A DNA stretch of 64,000 nt from contig NZ_JAPFGD010000005.1 in assembly GCF_027257175.1 (NCBI RefSeq), positions 124,001 to 188,000 of the forward strand, written 5' to 3'. The stretch comes from Castellaniella sp. S9 (GTDB taxonomy: Bacteria > Pseudomonadota > Gammaproteobacteria > Burkholderiales > Burkholderiaceae_B). Shown piece by piece: positions 17,997 to 27,681 of this stretch (position 1 is the first letter of the stretch; the number at the start of each line of letters is the position of its first letter). The position numbers and the translations under genes were made by a program. The notes under the pieces are model-generated. The model saw only the letters and a program-made list of their open reading frames with translations. It did not search any database and had not been told where the DNA came from.

Positions 17997-20012
17997 TCAT
18001 TGCTTGATGATACGGGCCTCGGCGAGGAACTGGAATGCGCGTGGATCACCGCCACCGTCCAAAGCTGAGCACAACGCCGGGTCGGCAGGCGGCGTGTCGG
18101 GGTTCGACGCGACCGCCAGGATCTGCCAGTCGCCGGCGGCGGGCTCGCCATAAAAGGCGTAGCTGCCCACGGTGTAATGCTGGGCGTTGGAATAGCTGGA
18201 GCTGATCAGCGCGAAATGATCGAGGGGCTGCTTCAGCAGGGACACCGTGCCCGCCGGCGAGCGCACGGCGATCCCCACGGAACCCAGGCAGACGTTCTGC
18301 TGGCTGAGGCGCACCTGGAACTCGTCGGCCACCCCGTCGCCGCCCGGGAACGTCGCAATCTGGGTGACTGTTTGATAAGGAAAGCCGACGTCCTTGAACC
18401 TATCATCGCCCGGCTGCGGCGCGGCGCGCGGCGTGTCCTTGTGCCAGAAGGCGACTTCCTTGAAGGGCTCGAAACGCACATCGTGGCCACGCCCCAGGGC
18501 CGGGTCGCGGGCGTATTCCTGGGCCAGCGCGACCGCCCGTTGCGTATCGGGCACGCCGAAGCCGTACCAGTCGGAATATTCCAGGCCGGCGCCGTTTGTC
18601 TGCCAGCCCAGGTTCAGCGGCACCGCGGTCGCGCCCGCCACGATATCGTCCGCCGCGCCCGGCGCCGCGAAGCTGTGGTCCGTCAAATCGAACAGCGCGC
18701 CGTAGGCGGGTTCGCCCAGGGCCGGACTGCGATCGGGGTAGCCGATATCGACCTTGCGCGCCGACAGGCGCAGGATGTCGCGCACGTCGCGCCACGACAA
18801 ATCCGGATTCGCGCTGAGCACCAGGGCAACCACGCCTGAAATCGTCGGCGCGGCCGACGAGGTGCCGTTCATGTACGTATAGTCGCAGTTGGGATTGTCG
18901 GGCACGCCGTTGCGGCTGGACTTGCCCACCATGAAGTCGGTCACGATGTACCGCGCGGGGTCCAGGTTTGCCTCGTACTGGCTGAAACCGAGCGAGCAGC
19001 CGCTGATGTCCGTGGTGAAGATCGTCGGCCCGTCCACGGGGCCGTTGCCCTCGCCATAGACGCCGCCCCTGCCGGATTCGCCGCCCATGCCGGTGATCCA
19101 CACCACCGGCCCGGCGCTGCTGTAGCTGCTGCGTTGCCCGCGCGCATTGAGCGCCGCCACCGCGATGACGTTGGGTTCGAGCATTTCGATGTCGTTGGCG
19201 GGATTGACGCAAGGGGACCGGGCCTGCCCGACCGGCATACAGCGGAATCCCAGTCCGCCAAGGTTGAAACTGCCGAAATAGTTGCCCGCCGACTTGACGA
19301 AGACGATGCCCTTCTGGGCGCGCAGGCCTTTCAGGGATCGTATCGCCGCGGTATCGATCGCGGTGCCTTGCTCGTAGGGTTCAGCGTAAATGCCTTTGCC
19401 ATAGGACGCATTGATGACGTGCGCCTTGCTGGACCAGTCGCCGCCGCCATAGGCCTCGAACAGGGTGGCGGCATCCGCGATCGCGACCACGGCGGCATCG
19501 AGCAGGTTGGCGGCGCCCAGCGACGCCCGCGGCGCGATGCCCATGACGCCCTGGCCGTTCTGGGCCGCCAGGATGGTCCCGGACACCGCCGTGCCGTGGG
19601 CGCTTTCGGGGGCCTTGAGCTCGGTTTCAGAGGGAAAGGGATCGGACGTCTGCGTGAGCAGATTGCGGGACAGGCTGGGATCGGCGTTCGGCGCCAGGTC
19701 CTCGTTGCGGAAATCGACGCCCGAATCCAGCACCAGCACGTTCACGCCCTGGCCCTTGATGCCTTGGCGATGGACGGGTTCGACGTTCAGGTCTAGGCCG
19801 CCGTCCGATACGTCGGGCGTGCCGCTGAAAAAGCTGGCGACGTGGTTCAAGGCCCACTGGAAGGTGTAGAGCGGCTCGGTTTCGCCCGCCTTGCAGGCGT
19901 GGGGGCCGGTCTCTGGGCAAGTGGCCGCGGCCTGCGGAGACGAGGAAGAACCGCTGCCGTCGCAACCAGCCAGTATCAGCAGGCTGATGGGCAGTAGGGC
20001 GAGTCGTCGCAT
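17997..20012 (-). CDS. S8 kexin-like serine protease lipoprotein, paralogue 3
   Basis: 671 residues. Lipobox LILAGC (Cys17) followed by DGSGSSSS, so Asp at +2 and a Ser-rich tether. Kexin-like start EPLYTFQWALN, triad D96 (LDSGVD), H139 (SAHGTAVSG), S385 (NGTSSAAP), oxyanion N244. P-domain-like C-terminal region (GIAVRSPAGTVSLL ... SYAFYGEPAAGDWQI), ending AEARIIKQ. Start at 20012 chosen for AAAGGAG directly upstream; longer in-frame starts (20027, 20135) would only lengthen the N-region. First of the protease genes after gspF, separated from it by about 130 bases that contain TTGACT (20077-20072) but no good -10. Confidence 0.88.
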   Translation of the reverse strand: MRRLALLPISLLILAGCDGSGSSSSPQAAATCPETGPHACKAGETEPLYTFQWALNHVASFFSGTPDVSDGGLDLNVEPVHRQGIKGQGVNVLVLDSGVDFRNEDLAPNADPSLSRNLLTQTSDPFPSETELKAPESAHGTAVSGTILAAQNGQGVMGIAPRASLGAANLLDAAVVAIADAATLFEAYGGGDWSSKAHVINASYGKGIYAEPYEQGTAIDTAAIRSLKGLRAQKGIVFVKSAGNYFGSFNLGGLGFRCMPVGQARSPCVNPANDIEMLEPNVIAVAALNARGQRSSYSSAGPVVWITGMGGESGRGGVYGEGNGPVDGPTIFTTDISGCSLGFSQYEANLDPARYIVTDFMVGKSSRNGVPDNPNCDYTYMNGTSSAAPTISGVVALVLSANPDLSWRDVRDILRLSARKVDIGYPDRSPALGEPAYGALFDLTDHSFAAPGAADDIVAGATAVPLNLGWQTNGAGLEYSDWYGFGVPDTQRAVALAQEYARDPALGRGHDVRFEPFKEVAFWHKDTPRAAPQPGDDRFKDVGFPYQTVTQIATFPGGDGVADEFQVRLSQQNVCLGSVGIAVRSPAGTVSLLKQPLDHFALISSSYSNAQHYTVGSYAFYGEPAAGDWQILAVASNPDTPPADPALCSALDGGGDPRAFQFLAEARIIKQ

Positions 20013-20142
20013 GGGGCTCCTTTGCATGTGTAACCGATATGTATTCAAAGTGTTGCTGGTGTTACTGTATAAGTCAATGGGTCTTTGGCCGGATGCCGGG
20101 CCGCCCGCATGGCACGCCCAGGGCCGGCGCCGCAATAGCGGC

Positions 20143-21348
20143 CTACAGCACCAGTTGATTGATTTCGATGATGGGCATCATCACGGCCAGCACGATCACC
20201 AGCACGATGCCGCCCATGATGAGGATCATCAGGGGTTCGAGGATCGCCGTCATCGTCATGGCGCGACGCTCGAGGTCGGTGGACATCACGGTCGCCGCGC
20301 GCGACAGCATGGCGGGCAGTTCGCCGGTGCGCTCGCCGCTGCCGATCAGATGGATCAACAGCGGCGGGAAGATCTGCTGCGCCAGCAAGGCCCGGGCCAG
20401 CGGACTGCCTTCGCGCACGCGGTTGGTGGCATCGGCCACGGCGGCTTGCAGCCGCCGGTTGCCCAGGGTGCGGCGCGACGCCTCGAGGGCGGTCAGCAGG
20501 GGCACGCTGCTGGCCGTCAGGATCGCCAGCGTCGCCGAAAAGCGGGCCACGTCCACCCCCAGCGCGTAGCGCCCGAACACCGGCAGGCGCAGCACCCGGG
20601 CATGCCAGGCCAGGCGCGCCGCGGGCCGGCGCAGGTGCAGCCGCCACAGGATGAACAGCACCGCCATCCCGGCCAGGGTGGCCAGCCCCCAATGGCGGGC
20701 GAAATCGCTGGCCGCCAGCATCATGCGGGTGAGCAGGGGCAGCGCCTGGTGCGCCTGTGAAAAGGCGCCGACCACCTGCGGCACCACATAGCTGAGCAGG
20801 AAAATCACAATGCCGATGGACACCAGGGTGACCATGCCGGGATAGATGAAGGCGGTCAGCACCTTGTTGCGCAATGCGCTGCGGCTCTCGATGTAGTCGG
20901 CCAGGCGCTCGAGCACCTGCGCCAGGTCGCCGGACTGTTCGCCGGCATCGACCAGGGCCGTATAGATCTCGGGAAAGTCGCGCGGATGGGCGGCCAGCGC
21001 CTGGCCGAACCGCAGCCCGGCGCGGACATCGTCGCGCACCTGGGCCAGCACCCGCGCCACGTGGCGGCGCTCGGCCTGCTCGAACGTGGCCCGCAGCGCG
21101 GCCTCCAGCGGCAGGCTGGCCGACAACAGGCTGGCGAGCTGGCGCGTGAGCCAGCCCAGGTCGGCGTCGCTGATGCGGGCCCGGGCCATCCAGGCCTGGC
21201 GGCCGCGGCCGCGCGCCTCGGACACCGACAGCGGCAGCAACCCGCGCGCGCGCAGCGCCTGGCGCGCGCCGCGTTCGCTGTCGGCGTCCAGCATGCCGCG
21301 CTCGCTGCGGCCGCCGGCGTCCAGGGCTTCGTACTGGTAGGTAGGCAT
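20143..21348 (-). CDS. gspF: GspF, T2SS inner-membrane platform protein
   Basis: 401 residues, full family length. GspF is the polytopic platform protein that works with the GspE ATPase to extend the pseudopilus. Two GspF repeats are visible: one starting LTRQLASLLSASLPLEAALRA (near residue 70), the other FSATLAILTASSVPLLTALEA (near 270), each followed by membrane helices (IFLLSYVVPQVV and LMILIMGGIVLVIVLAVMMP). AGGACC precedes the ATG; the gspE stop is 17 bases upstream. Last machinery gene of the leftward gsp run before the protease genes. Confidence 0.95.
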   Translation of the reverse strand: MPTYQYEALDAGGRSERGMLDADSERGARQALRARGLLPLSVSEARGRGRQAWMARARISDADLGWLTRQLASLLSASLPLEAALRATFEQAERRHVARVLAQVRDDVRAGLRFGQALAAHPRDFPEIYTALVDAGEQSGDLAQVLERLADYIESRSALRNKVLTAFIYPGMVTLVSIGIVIFLLSYVVPQVVGAFSQAHQALPLLTRMMLAASDFARHWGLATLAGMAVLFILWRLHLRRPAARLAWHARVLRLPVFGRYALGVDVARFSATLAILTASSVPLLTALEASRRTLGNRRLQAAVADATNRVREGSPLARALLAQQIFPPLLIHLIGSGERTGELPAMLSRAATVMSTDLERRAMTMTAILEPLMILIMGGIVLVIVLAVMMPIIEINQLVL

Positions 21349-21365
21349 GGCCTGGTCCTATCGAC

Positions 21366-22784
21366 TCATTGCTCGCGCGTGACGCGCAGGACTTCCTCGA
21401 GCGAGCTGACGCCCTGGACCACCCAGCGCTGCGCGTCGTCGTACAGGGAGCGCATGCCCGCGCGGCGCGCGGCGGTGCGCAAGGCCTGCTCGCCCTCGCC
21501 CTCGTGGATCAGCGTCCGCAGCCCGTCATCCAGCACGAAAAGCTCGTGCACCCCCGTGCGGCCGCTATAGCCCGTATGGCTGCAGGCCGCGCAGCCCGCG
21601 GGATTCCACGCCGCCGTGCCGTCCGCCTGCGGCACCCGGCAATGCGTGCACAGTTTGCGTACCAGACGCTGCGCCAGCACGCCGCGCAGCGTCGAGGCGA
21701 GCAGGAAGGGCTCGACCCCCATGTCGATGAGCCGCGTCACCGCCGACACCGCATCGTTGGTGTGCAGGGTGGCCAGGACGAGGTGGCCGGTCAGCGAGGC
21801 CTGCACCGCGATCTCGGCCGTTTCGAGGTCGCGGATCTCGCCCACCATGATGACGTCCGGATCCTGGCGCAGGATGGCCCGCAGGGCCGAGGCGAAGCTG
21901 AGGTCGATGCGGGCATTGATCTGTGTCTGGCCAATGCCGGGCAGATCGTATTCGATGGGATCCTCGACGGTGAGGATGTTGGTGGTGCCCGCATCCAGCC
22001 GGCCCAGGGCGGCATACAGGGTGGTGGTCTTGCCGCTGCCGGTGGGCCCGGTCACCAGCACGATGCCGTGCGGCAGGTGGATCAGGGCATCCAGGCCCTG
22101 CAGCACGTCGGGCGCCATGCCCAGGCGTCCGAGTTCCAGCCGGCCGGCCTCCTTGTCGAGCAGGCGCAGCACCACGCGCTCGCCATGGCCGGTGGGCAGC
22201 GTGGACACCCGCACGTCAATGGCGCGGCCGCCCACGCGCAGGGCGATGCGGCCATCCTGCGGCATGCGCTTTTCCGCGATATCGAGGCTGGCCATGATCT
22301 TGATGCGGGACACCAGGGCGTTGTGCAGCGCGCGGCGCGGGCTGACGATGTCGCGCAAGGTGCCGTCCACCCGGTAGCGCACGACCGAATGGGTCTCGAA
22401 GGCCTCGAGATGGATGTCGCTGGCCTGGTCGCGCACCGCCTGGGTGAACAGCGCGTTGATCATGCGGATGATGGGCGCATCGTCGCTGGTGTCGAGCAGG
22501 TCCTCGATTTCCGGCATGTCCTGCATCAGCCGGTCCAGGTCGACCTCGCTGGCGGCGGCGTCCACCACCGAGGCCGCGTCATCCGTGCGCGCGTAAGCGG
22601 CCGCCAGCAGCGTGTCCAGTTCGGCATCGGGCACGCGGCGCTGCGGCAGGCTGCCGTAACGGCGCCGGATCTCGGCCAGCGCCCAGGCCGGGGTGCGCTC
22701 GGACACCGTCAGCGACGGCCCGGCCGTGCCGGCCTGGATCAGCGCGCGATGGCTGCGCGCCCACGCATACGGCAGGCGCGCCAT
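21366..22784 (-). CDS. gspE: GspE, T2SS cytoplasmic ATPase
   Basis: 472 residues. Hexameric ATPase powering the pseudopilus, docked to GspL and GspF. Walker [10 protein letters not shown] (246-254), Asp box around TVEDPIEYD, Walker [10 protein letters not shown] (311-319), His box [14 protein letters not shown], and a tetracysteine zinc site C379/C382...C398/C401. The N-terminal domain is somewhat shorter than in GspE proteins of about 500 residues. Its ATG shares one base with the gspD stop (TGATG), indicating translational coupling. Confidence 0.95.
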   Translation of the reverse strand: MARLPYAWARSHRALIQAGTAGPSLTVSERTPAWALAEIRRRYGSLPQRRVPDAELDTLLAAAYARTDDAASVVDAAASEVDLDRLMQDMPEIEDLLDTSDDAPIIRMINALFTQAVRDQASDIHLEAFETHSVVRYRVDGTLRDIVSPRRALHNALVSRIKIMASLDIAEKRMPQDGRIALRVGGRAIDVRVSTLPTGHGERVVLRLLDKEAGRLELGRLGMAPDVLQGLDALIHLPHGIVLVTGPTGSGKTTTLYAALGRLDAGTTNILTVEDPIEYDLPGIGQTQINARIDLSFASALRAILRQDPDVIMVGEIRDLETAEIAVQASLTGHLVLATLHTNDAVSAVTRLIDMGVEPFLLASTLRGVLAQRLVRKLCTHCRVPQADGTAAWNPAGCAACSHTGYSGRTGVHELFVLDDGLRTLIHEGEGEQALRTAARRAGMRSLYDDAQRWVVQGVSSLEEVLRVTREQ

Positions 22785-25207
22785 CAGTGCGCCTCCGACG
22801 CCTCGCCCGGCGTGGGGACGGCCTGCGGCGTGGCCGGCGCCGCTGCGCCGGGATCCTGCGACGGACGGCGCAAATCCAGCAGGCCGCTGGCCGGATCGCG
22901 CCGTATCGGCGGCAGGCTGGTTCCCGTGGAGCCGGGCATCAGCCAGGACGAGGACACAGGCATGTCGAGCTGTGCGGCGCGCATGTAGTTGTAGCGATCC
23001 AGCGTCAGGCGCGCCCCATCCTGGGCCGTGCGCACGATGTGCGGGCGCAGGAAGAGCATCAGGTTGGTCTTGGAATGCGTGCGTTTTTGATACTTGAAGA
23101 GATTGCCCAGCACGGGGATGTCGCCCAGCAAGGGGACCTGGCTGGTGCTGTCATCGATGATGTCCTCCAGCAGGCCGCCCAGGATGATGATCTGGCCGTC
23201 GTCCACCAGCACCTTGGTCTCGAGCGCCCGCTTGCGCGTGATGATGCGGTTTTCGGTGGACGCCGCCCGATCGAGGCTGCTGACCTCCTGGTACAGCGAA
23301 AGCTTGACCGTGCCGCCCTCGGAGATCTGCGGCCGGATGCGCAGCGTCAGGCCGACGTCCTCGCGCTGTACCGTCTGGAAGGGATTGCTGGCGCCGTCCC
23401 CCGAGGTGGTGTAGCTGCCGGTGACGAAGGGTACGGTGCTGCCCACGATGATGCTGGCTTCCTCGTTGTCGAGCGTCATGAGGTTCGGGGTCGACAGCAC
23501 GTTCACGCCGCCCTGCTGCTGCATGGCGCGCGCCAGCACCCCCAGGTTGACCAGTTCGGTGCCCAGCACGTTCACGGTGCCGCGCACCATGCCGGCGCTG
23601 AGTCCCGCCCCCAGCGCATCGATGGTGGTGGTGGGGTTGACGACCGCCGTGCCCAACCCCGAACCGCCGAGATTGGCGCCGCCGAAGAACGCCGTGCCGC
23701 CATCGGCCAGGCTGTTGCCGCCGGCGGACCACTGCAGGCCGAATTCGGCCGCCTTGTCGGCATTGACCTCGACGATCAGGCTTTCGATCAGCACCTGGGC
23801 GCGGCGCTGGTCGAGCATGTCGATGACTTCGCGCAAGCTGCGGTAGAGCGGATCGGGCGCCGAGATGATCAGCGTATTGGTGGTGGGATCGGCCTGGACG
23901 GTCGCCCCGCCCGCCGTGAAGGCCACCGACGACGAGGACAGGCCGACACTGTCCATCATGGCCGGCGTGATCAGATTCGACTGGCCGGCATCCCGCCCCG
24001 TGCCGCCCGACAGGCCCGCCATGGCGCCGCTGCCGGTGCGTCCGCCCGTCTGCGAAAAGGGTGAGGTCCCGCCGCCCAGGCTGGACTCCGTCCCCCCCGT
24101 TCCCGTGCCGCCGCCGCGCCCGGAGAGCGCGCCGCGCAACACCTCGGCCAGGTGCGTGGCCTGGGCGTTGCGCAAGTAGACGACGTGGAGGTTGCCGGCG
24201 CGGGATTCGGGCGTATCGATGCGCAGGATCAGGTCGCGCGCCAGGCGCAGGCGTTCGGGGGTGCTGGCGCGCACCAGCACCGTGTTGCTGCGCGGATCGG
24301 CCACGACGACGACCGACTGGCGCCCCGCCCTGCCGGCCGCCGCCGTCCCGCCTTCCGACAGGAGCTGCTGCGCCAGCGCGGCGACGTCCAGGGCGACCCC
24401 GTACTCGATCGGAATCACGTCGGTGTTGACCGCCATCGGCGTATCGATGCGCGCGATGACCTGGGCCACCCGCTCGATATTGTCCGCATAGTCGGTGATG
24501 ACCAGCGTGTTGCTGCCGGCCTCGGCGACGATCGTATTGTTGGGGGTCACCATGGGCCGCAGGACGGGCACCAGATCGCCGGCGTTTTCGTAATGCAGGG
24601 AAAACACGCGGGTAACGAGTTCCCCCGATGCGTCCGGGCCGGCCGCGCCCACGACCGCGCCGCCTTGCGTCTTGGCGTCGGCCTCGGGCACGACGCGATT
24701 GACGCCGTCGACGTCGACCACGGCGAAGCCCTGCATGCGCAGGGCCGCCAACAGCATGGCGTAGGCGGTATCCTTGTCGACGGGCGTATCCGACACCAGG
24801 GTGAGCTGGCCCTTGACGCGCGGATCGACCACGAAATTACGGCCGGTGAACTGCGCCAGCGCGCGCACCACGCCGTGCAGTTCGGCCTCGTTGAAGTTCA
24901 GCATGGTGCGCGGGCCCGCCGATGCCGCCGAGGCGGATTCCGGCGTGGCATGCGCGGGGCGCTCCGGGATGGGCGGCAGATTGCGCGGCCGCGCAGCGGG
25001 TGCGGGCGCCGAGGGCGTATAGCGCTCGGCGGCCTGCGGCGCCTCGGAACCCACAGCCGTGAAAACCGTGATCGGGGATTCGCGATCCTGCGTGGCCTGG
25101 GGGACGGCGCAGCCCGCCAGCAGCACGGCGAGCAGCGGCAGGGCCAGCCGCCGGCACATGCGGACGCGGACACGGGGTTGGACGACAGGGGCTGGGCTCA
25201 TCTTCAT
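22784..25207 (-). CDS. gspD: GspD, T2SS secretin predicted to be lipidated
   Basis: 807 residues. Outer-membrane secretin through which folded cargo leaves the periplasm. The N-terminus carries lipobox VLLAGC (Cys33 from this start) with Ala at +2, so the secretin should itself be a lipoprotein delivered by the Lol route, like HxcQ. N0 domain ([31 protein letters not shown]), then N1-N3 repeats, a Gly/Ser/Thr-rich loop in N3 (nt about 23990-24120), and the C-terminal secretin domain with the [17 protein letters not shown] segment and the [16 protein letters not shown] signature. An internal ATG at 25159 directly precedes the signal peptide and could be the real start; neither start has a clear ribosome-binding site. 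Confidence 0.94.
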   Translation of the reverse strand: MKMSPAPVVQPRVRVRMCRRLALPLLAVLLAGCAVPQATQDRESPITVFTAVGSEAPQAAERYTPSAPAPAARPRNLPPIPERPAHATPESASAASAGPRTMLNFNEAELHGVVRALAQFTGRNFVVDPRVKGQLTLVSDTPVDKDTAYAMLLAALRMQGFAVVDVDGVNRVVPEADAKTQGGAVVGAAGPDASGELVTRVFSLHYENAGDLVPVLRPMVTPNNTIVAEAGSNTLVITDYADNIERVAQVIARIDTPMAVNTDVIPIEYGVALDVAALAQQLLSEGGTAAAGRAGRQSVVVVADPRSNTVLVRASTPERLRLARDLILRIDTPESRAGNLHVVYLRNAQATHLAEVLRGALSGRGGGTGTGGTESSLGGGTSPFSQTGGRTGSGAMAGLSGGTGRDAGQSNLITPAMMDSVGLSSSSVAFTAGGATVQADPTTNTLIISAPDPLYRSLREVIDMLDQRRAQVLIESLIVEVNADKAAEFGLQWSAGGNSLADGGTAFFGGANLGGSGLGTAVVNPTTTIDALGAGLSAGMVRGTVNVLGTELVNLGVLARAMQQQGGVNVLSTPNLMTLDNEEASIIVGSTVPFVTGSYTTSGDGASNPFQTVQREDVGLTLRIRPQISEGGTVKLSLYQEVSSLDRAASTENRIITRKRALETKVLVDDGQIIILGGLLEDIIDDSTSQVPLLGDIPVLGNLFKYQKRTHSKTNLMLFLRPHIVRTAQDGARLTLDRYNYMRAAQLDMPVSSSWLMPGSTGTSLPPIRRDPASGLLDLRRPSQDPGAAAPATPQAVPTPGEASEAH

Positions 25208-25308
25208 CGACAGTTAAAAATCAGGATACAAATGCAAATCTTTGCCATCAAACCACGGATAGCCTGATCGGCACAATGCAGGGCTGCCCCAAATGCGGCT
25301 TCATGACA

Positions 25309-26079
25309 TCAACGCAGCCGCAAGGCGACCTCGCCGGTCTCGCCGGCACCCGGGCCCAGCACGTCGAGCACCCCGCGCAAGGCCGCGCGCACATCGGGCC
25401 CCGACGAGGCATCCGCGCGCGCCCGCCCGTCGAAGCTCAGCCGGCCGCCGCGAGGCAGCCGGCCGCGGCCCTCGATCAACAGGGGACCGCGCTCGGTCTG
25501 GACCGTGAACTGCAGCGCGCCCTCGTCAACCTGGTCGGCGGCGAGCGTATAGTCGCCAAAGGGGCGGATGCGGCTGAGCGACGAGGATGCCTGCTGCCAG
25601 CGCGCCGTCAGCAGGCGCGAGCCGCCTTGCGCCGGCACGGCCCCGCCGCCGCGCAGCAGCAGGTCCGGCCATTCGATCGAGAGCGCCCCACCCGGATCGA
25701 GCGTATTGAACAGGGGATGCAACGTCGTCAGCACGGAGGCGGGCAACTGCAGGGACTGTCCCGTCAAGCGCACGCCGCGCCAGGTGGCGGACAGCGCCAC
25801 GGGACCGCGCAGCCAGGCGTGCTGCACCACCAGCACAGGTGCCGGATCGAACTGCAGCCGCCATTGCGCCAGGCCGGGCACGGTGCGCCGCAAGCCCGGC
25901 ACGCCCACCGCCAATTGCGCCTTGGCCGCCCAGATGGAACCGCTGGCATCGACCACCACGACCGGGGAATTTGCCGGAATCCAGGCCATGACCCAGCGCG
26001 CGGGCAGCACCCACAGGGCCGCGCCCGCCGCCACGCACAGCAGCAGCACGGCCGCGAGGATGCGCGCCGCGGGCCTCAC
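25309..26079 (-). CDS. gspN: GspN, T2SS accessory inner-membrane protein
   Basis: 256 residues with a GTG start that overlaps the gspM stop (GTGA). One N-terminal membrane anchor (ILAAVLLLCVAAGAALWVLPA) and a periplasmic beta-rich domain with the family pattern LRRTVPGLAQWRLQFDPAPVLVV and GPVALSATWRGVRLTGQ. GspN is non-essential in many T2SSs; its exact role is unclear. Lies between gspM and gspD, 101 bases upstream of gspD. Confidence 0.85.
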   Translation of the reverse strand: MRPAARILAAVLLLCVAAGAALWVLPARWVMAWIPANSPVVVVDASGSIWAAKAQLAVGVPGLRRTVPGLAQWRLQFDPAPVLVVQHAWLRGPVALSATWRGVRLTGQSLQLPASVLTTLHPLFNTLDPGGALSIEWPDLLLRGGGAVPAQGGSRLLTARWQQASSSLSRIRPFGDYTLAADQVDEGALQFTVQTERGPLLIEGRGRLPRGGRLSFDGRARADASSGPDVRAALRGVLDVLGPGAGETGEVALRLR

Positions 26080-26660
26080 GCAGCCTCCGCCAGGACCAGC
26101 AGGATTTCGCCGCTGAGCCGGCCGGGGCGTTCGCGCCCCGCAACCAGGCTGCGCCCCAGATCGAGCTCGAGCACGCGCAGGGACGCGATGTCGGGCAGCC
26201 CCGCCAGCCATTCCAGGACTTGCGCGGCCGGTGCGTCGTCGAACCGGATACGCCACTGCGCAACGGCATCGCTGTCGGCGCCCGGTCCCTGCGCCGCCAG
26301 GCCGGCATCCAGGCCGGCGCCGCGCAAGCTCGCGGCCAGCGCCTCGCCCGCCTCGGCGGCCGACAGCTGTCCGCGCCGCACCTGGCCCAGCGCCTGGGCT
26401 TCGCGTATCACGGCATCGAGCTGCGCCGCACGCGCCTGCAGGCCCGGCAAGCCGGCTTGGGCGCGCTCGATCGTGCGCAGCGCGGGCGACAGGGCCAGCG
26501 CCCAAAGCACCGCCGCCAGCAGCACTGCCGCCATCGCCAGCAGCAGGCGCTTTTCCCGCTGGCTGCGCGCCGCCCACAGGGCGGCGCACCGGACGGAGAC
26601 GGCGTCGATTCCGTTGCGCCAGCGCGCCACGCCCTGCGCCATCCGGTCGCGCGGACTCAT
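26076..26660 (-). CDS. gspM: GspM, T2SS inner-membrane assembly protein
   Basis: 194 residues. Cytoplasmic N-terminus, a single membrane helix (LLLAMAAVLLAAVLWALALSP, near residue 40) and a periplasmic ferredoxin-like domain. GspM partners GspL in the inner-membrane platform. Recognised mainly by size, topology, the SQREKRLLL segment before the helix and position between gspL and gspN. ATG overlaps the gspL stop by four bases (ATGA). Confidence 0.88.
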   Translation of the reverse strand: MSPRDRMAQGVARWRNGIDAVSVRCAALWAARSQREKRLLLAMAAVLLAAVLWALALSPALRTIERAQAGLPGLQARAAQLDAVIREAQALGQVRRGQLSAAEAGEALAASLRGAGLDAGLAAQGPGADSDAVAQWRIRFDDAPAAQVLEWLAGLPDIASLRVLELDLGRSLVAGRERPGRLSGEILLVLAEAA

Positions 26661-27676
26661 CGGGCCCCCGGTGCGGCGGCCGGCGTGGTCCGCCGGGCAT
26701 GCCAGACATGGGGCTGCACGGGGTCTTTCTCGATGTGGATCTGCTGCACCGAGGCCGCCTGCGCCAGCGCCGCCTCGTTGGCCGGCGGCACGTAGCCCTC
26801 GGCCAGGACGAGGCTGAGCGTGCCTTGGCGGTACGCCACCGAACGCACATGGCCCTGCGCAAAACCCAGCACCTGCGCCGCGGCCCGTGCCAGCGGCATG
26901 AAATCATCCTGACCCGAACCGCCAAAGGCCTGCCGGCGGGCATCGCGTTCCTGCATGGCCTGGCGCAAGGGATCGATGATGACCGGAATCTGCGGAAAGG
27001 CCTGCGCCACCGCGGCCTGCATCGAATCCTGCAAGTGCCGCATCCGGGCATCCAGCCGGGCCGCGTACGCATTCAGGCCCAACAGCCACACCGCGCATGC
27101 CAGGCCCGTCCATGCCAGCGGGCGACGCCAGGCCCCCAGGCCGCTGGCCGGACGCAGGCCTTCCTCGGCCAGGGACCAGCGCGGCAGGGGCGCCAGCCAC
27201 CTCGGCCCCACGGGCAGCGACAGCGGAACGTCTGGATCGTCCTCGGCCCGGACGGCCAGGGCCTGCGGCAACAGCGCGTCGACGCGCAGGCCCACGCCGG
27301 CCAGCGCCATCCAGGCGGCTCGCAAGGCGTCGCGCGCGGCCCAGGCGACCTGGACCGAGCCATCGTCGGCGCGCGGACCGTGCGCCACGACCAGTTCGTC
27401 GAGCTCGGACAGCGCCATGGGCTCCACACTGCTCAAAACCGCGGCGCGCAGACGGGCGGCCCCGACCGGCGGCACCGTGACCCGGGCACTGATCGCATCC
27501 GTATCGCGCAAAATGCCGACCACCGGTATGCGCGGGTACAGCGCGCCCAGCGAACGCAGCGGCAGTTCGCCGCCGCGCAGCAATTGCCCATCGCGGCCGA
27601 TCAGCGCGAACGCCACGACGCCGTCCGGGTCCAGCTCGGGCAAAGAAGGCAAGGCCAGCCGCAGTTCTTGTCTCAT
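26657..27676 (-). CDS. gspL: GspL, T2SS inner-membrane protein that binds GspE
   Basis: 339 residues, a little short for the family. The cytoplasmic actin-like domain (1 to about 215, ending GPRWLAPLPRWS) recruits the GspE ATPase; one membrane helix (PLAWTGLACAVWLLGLNAYA) and a periplasmic ferredoxin-like domain follow. The start at 27676 was preferred because it follows the gspK stop by five bases and gives MRQELRLALPSL, a sensible GspL N-terminus; the open frame continues upstream through gspK as a shadow. Confidence 0.88.
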   Translation of the reverse strand: MRQELRLALPSLPELDPDGVVAFALIGRDGQLLRGGELPLRSLGALYPRIPVVGILRDTDAISARVTVPPVGAARLRAAVLSSVEPMALSELDELVVAHGPRADDGSVQVAWAARDALRAAWMALAGVGLRVDALLPQALAVRAEDDPDVPLSLPVGPRWLAPLPRWSLAEEGLRPASGLGAWRRPLAWTGLACAVWLLGLNAYAARLDARMRHLQDSMQAAVAQAFPQIPVIIDPLRQAMQERDARRQAFGGSGQDDFMPLARAAAQVLGFAQGHVRSVAYRQGTLSLVLAEGYVPPANEAALAQAASVQQIHIEKDPVQPHVWHARRTTPAAAPGAR

Positions 27677-27681
27677 GATCT

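Noticed and set aside
13296-20012. GlyGly-CTERM tails on the three proteases
   Set aside because: Looked for because of the rhombosortase. The C-termini have no Gly-Gly, hydrophobic helix and Arg cluster; they end in EAR-x-I-x-Q.
20049-20077. Promoter before protease 3 (TTGACT on the minus strand)
   Set aside because: The -35 is good but the hexamer 17 bases away is AACACT, only 3 of 6. Read-through from gspF is as likely.
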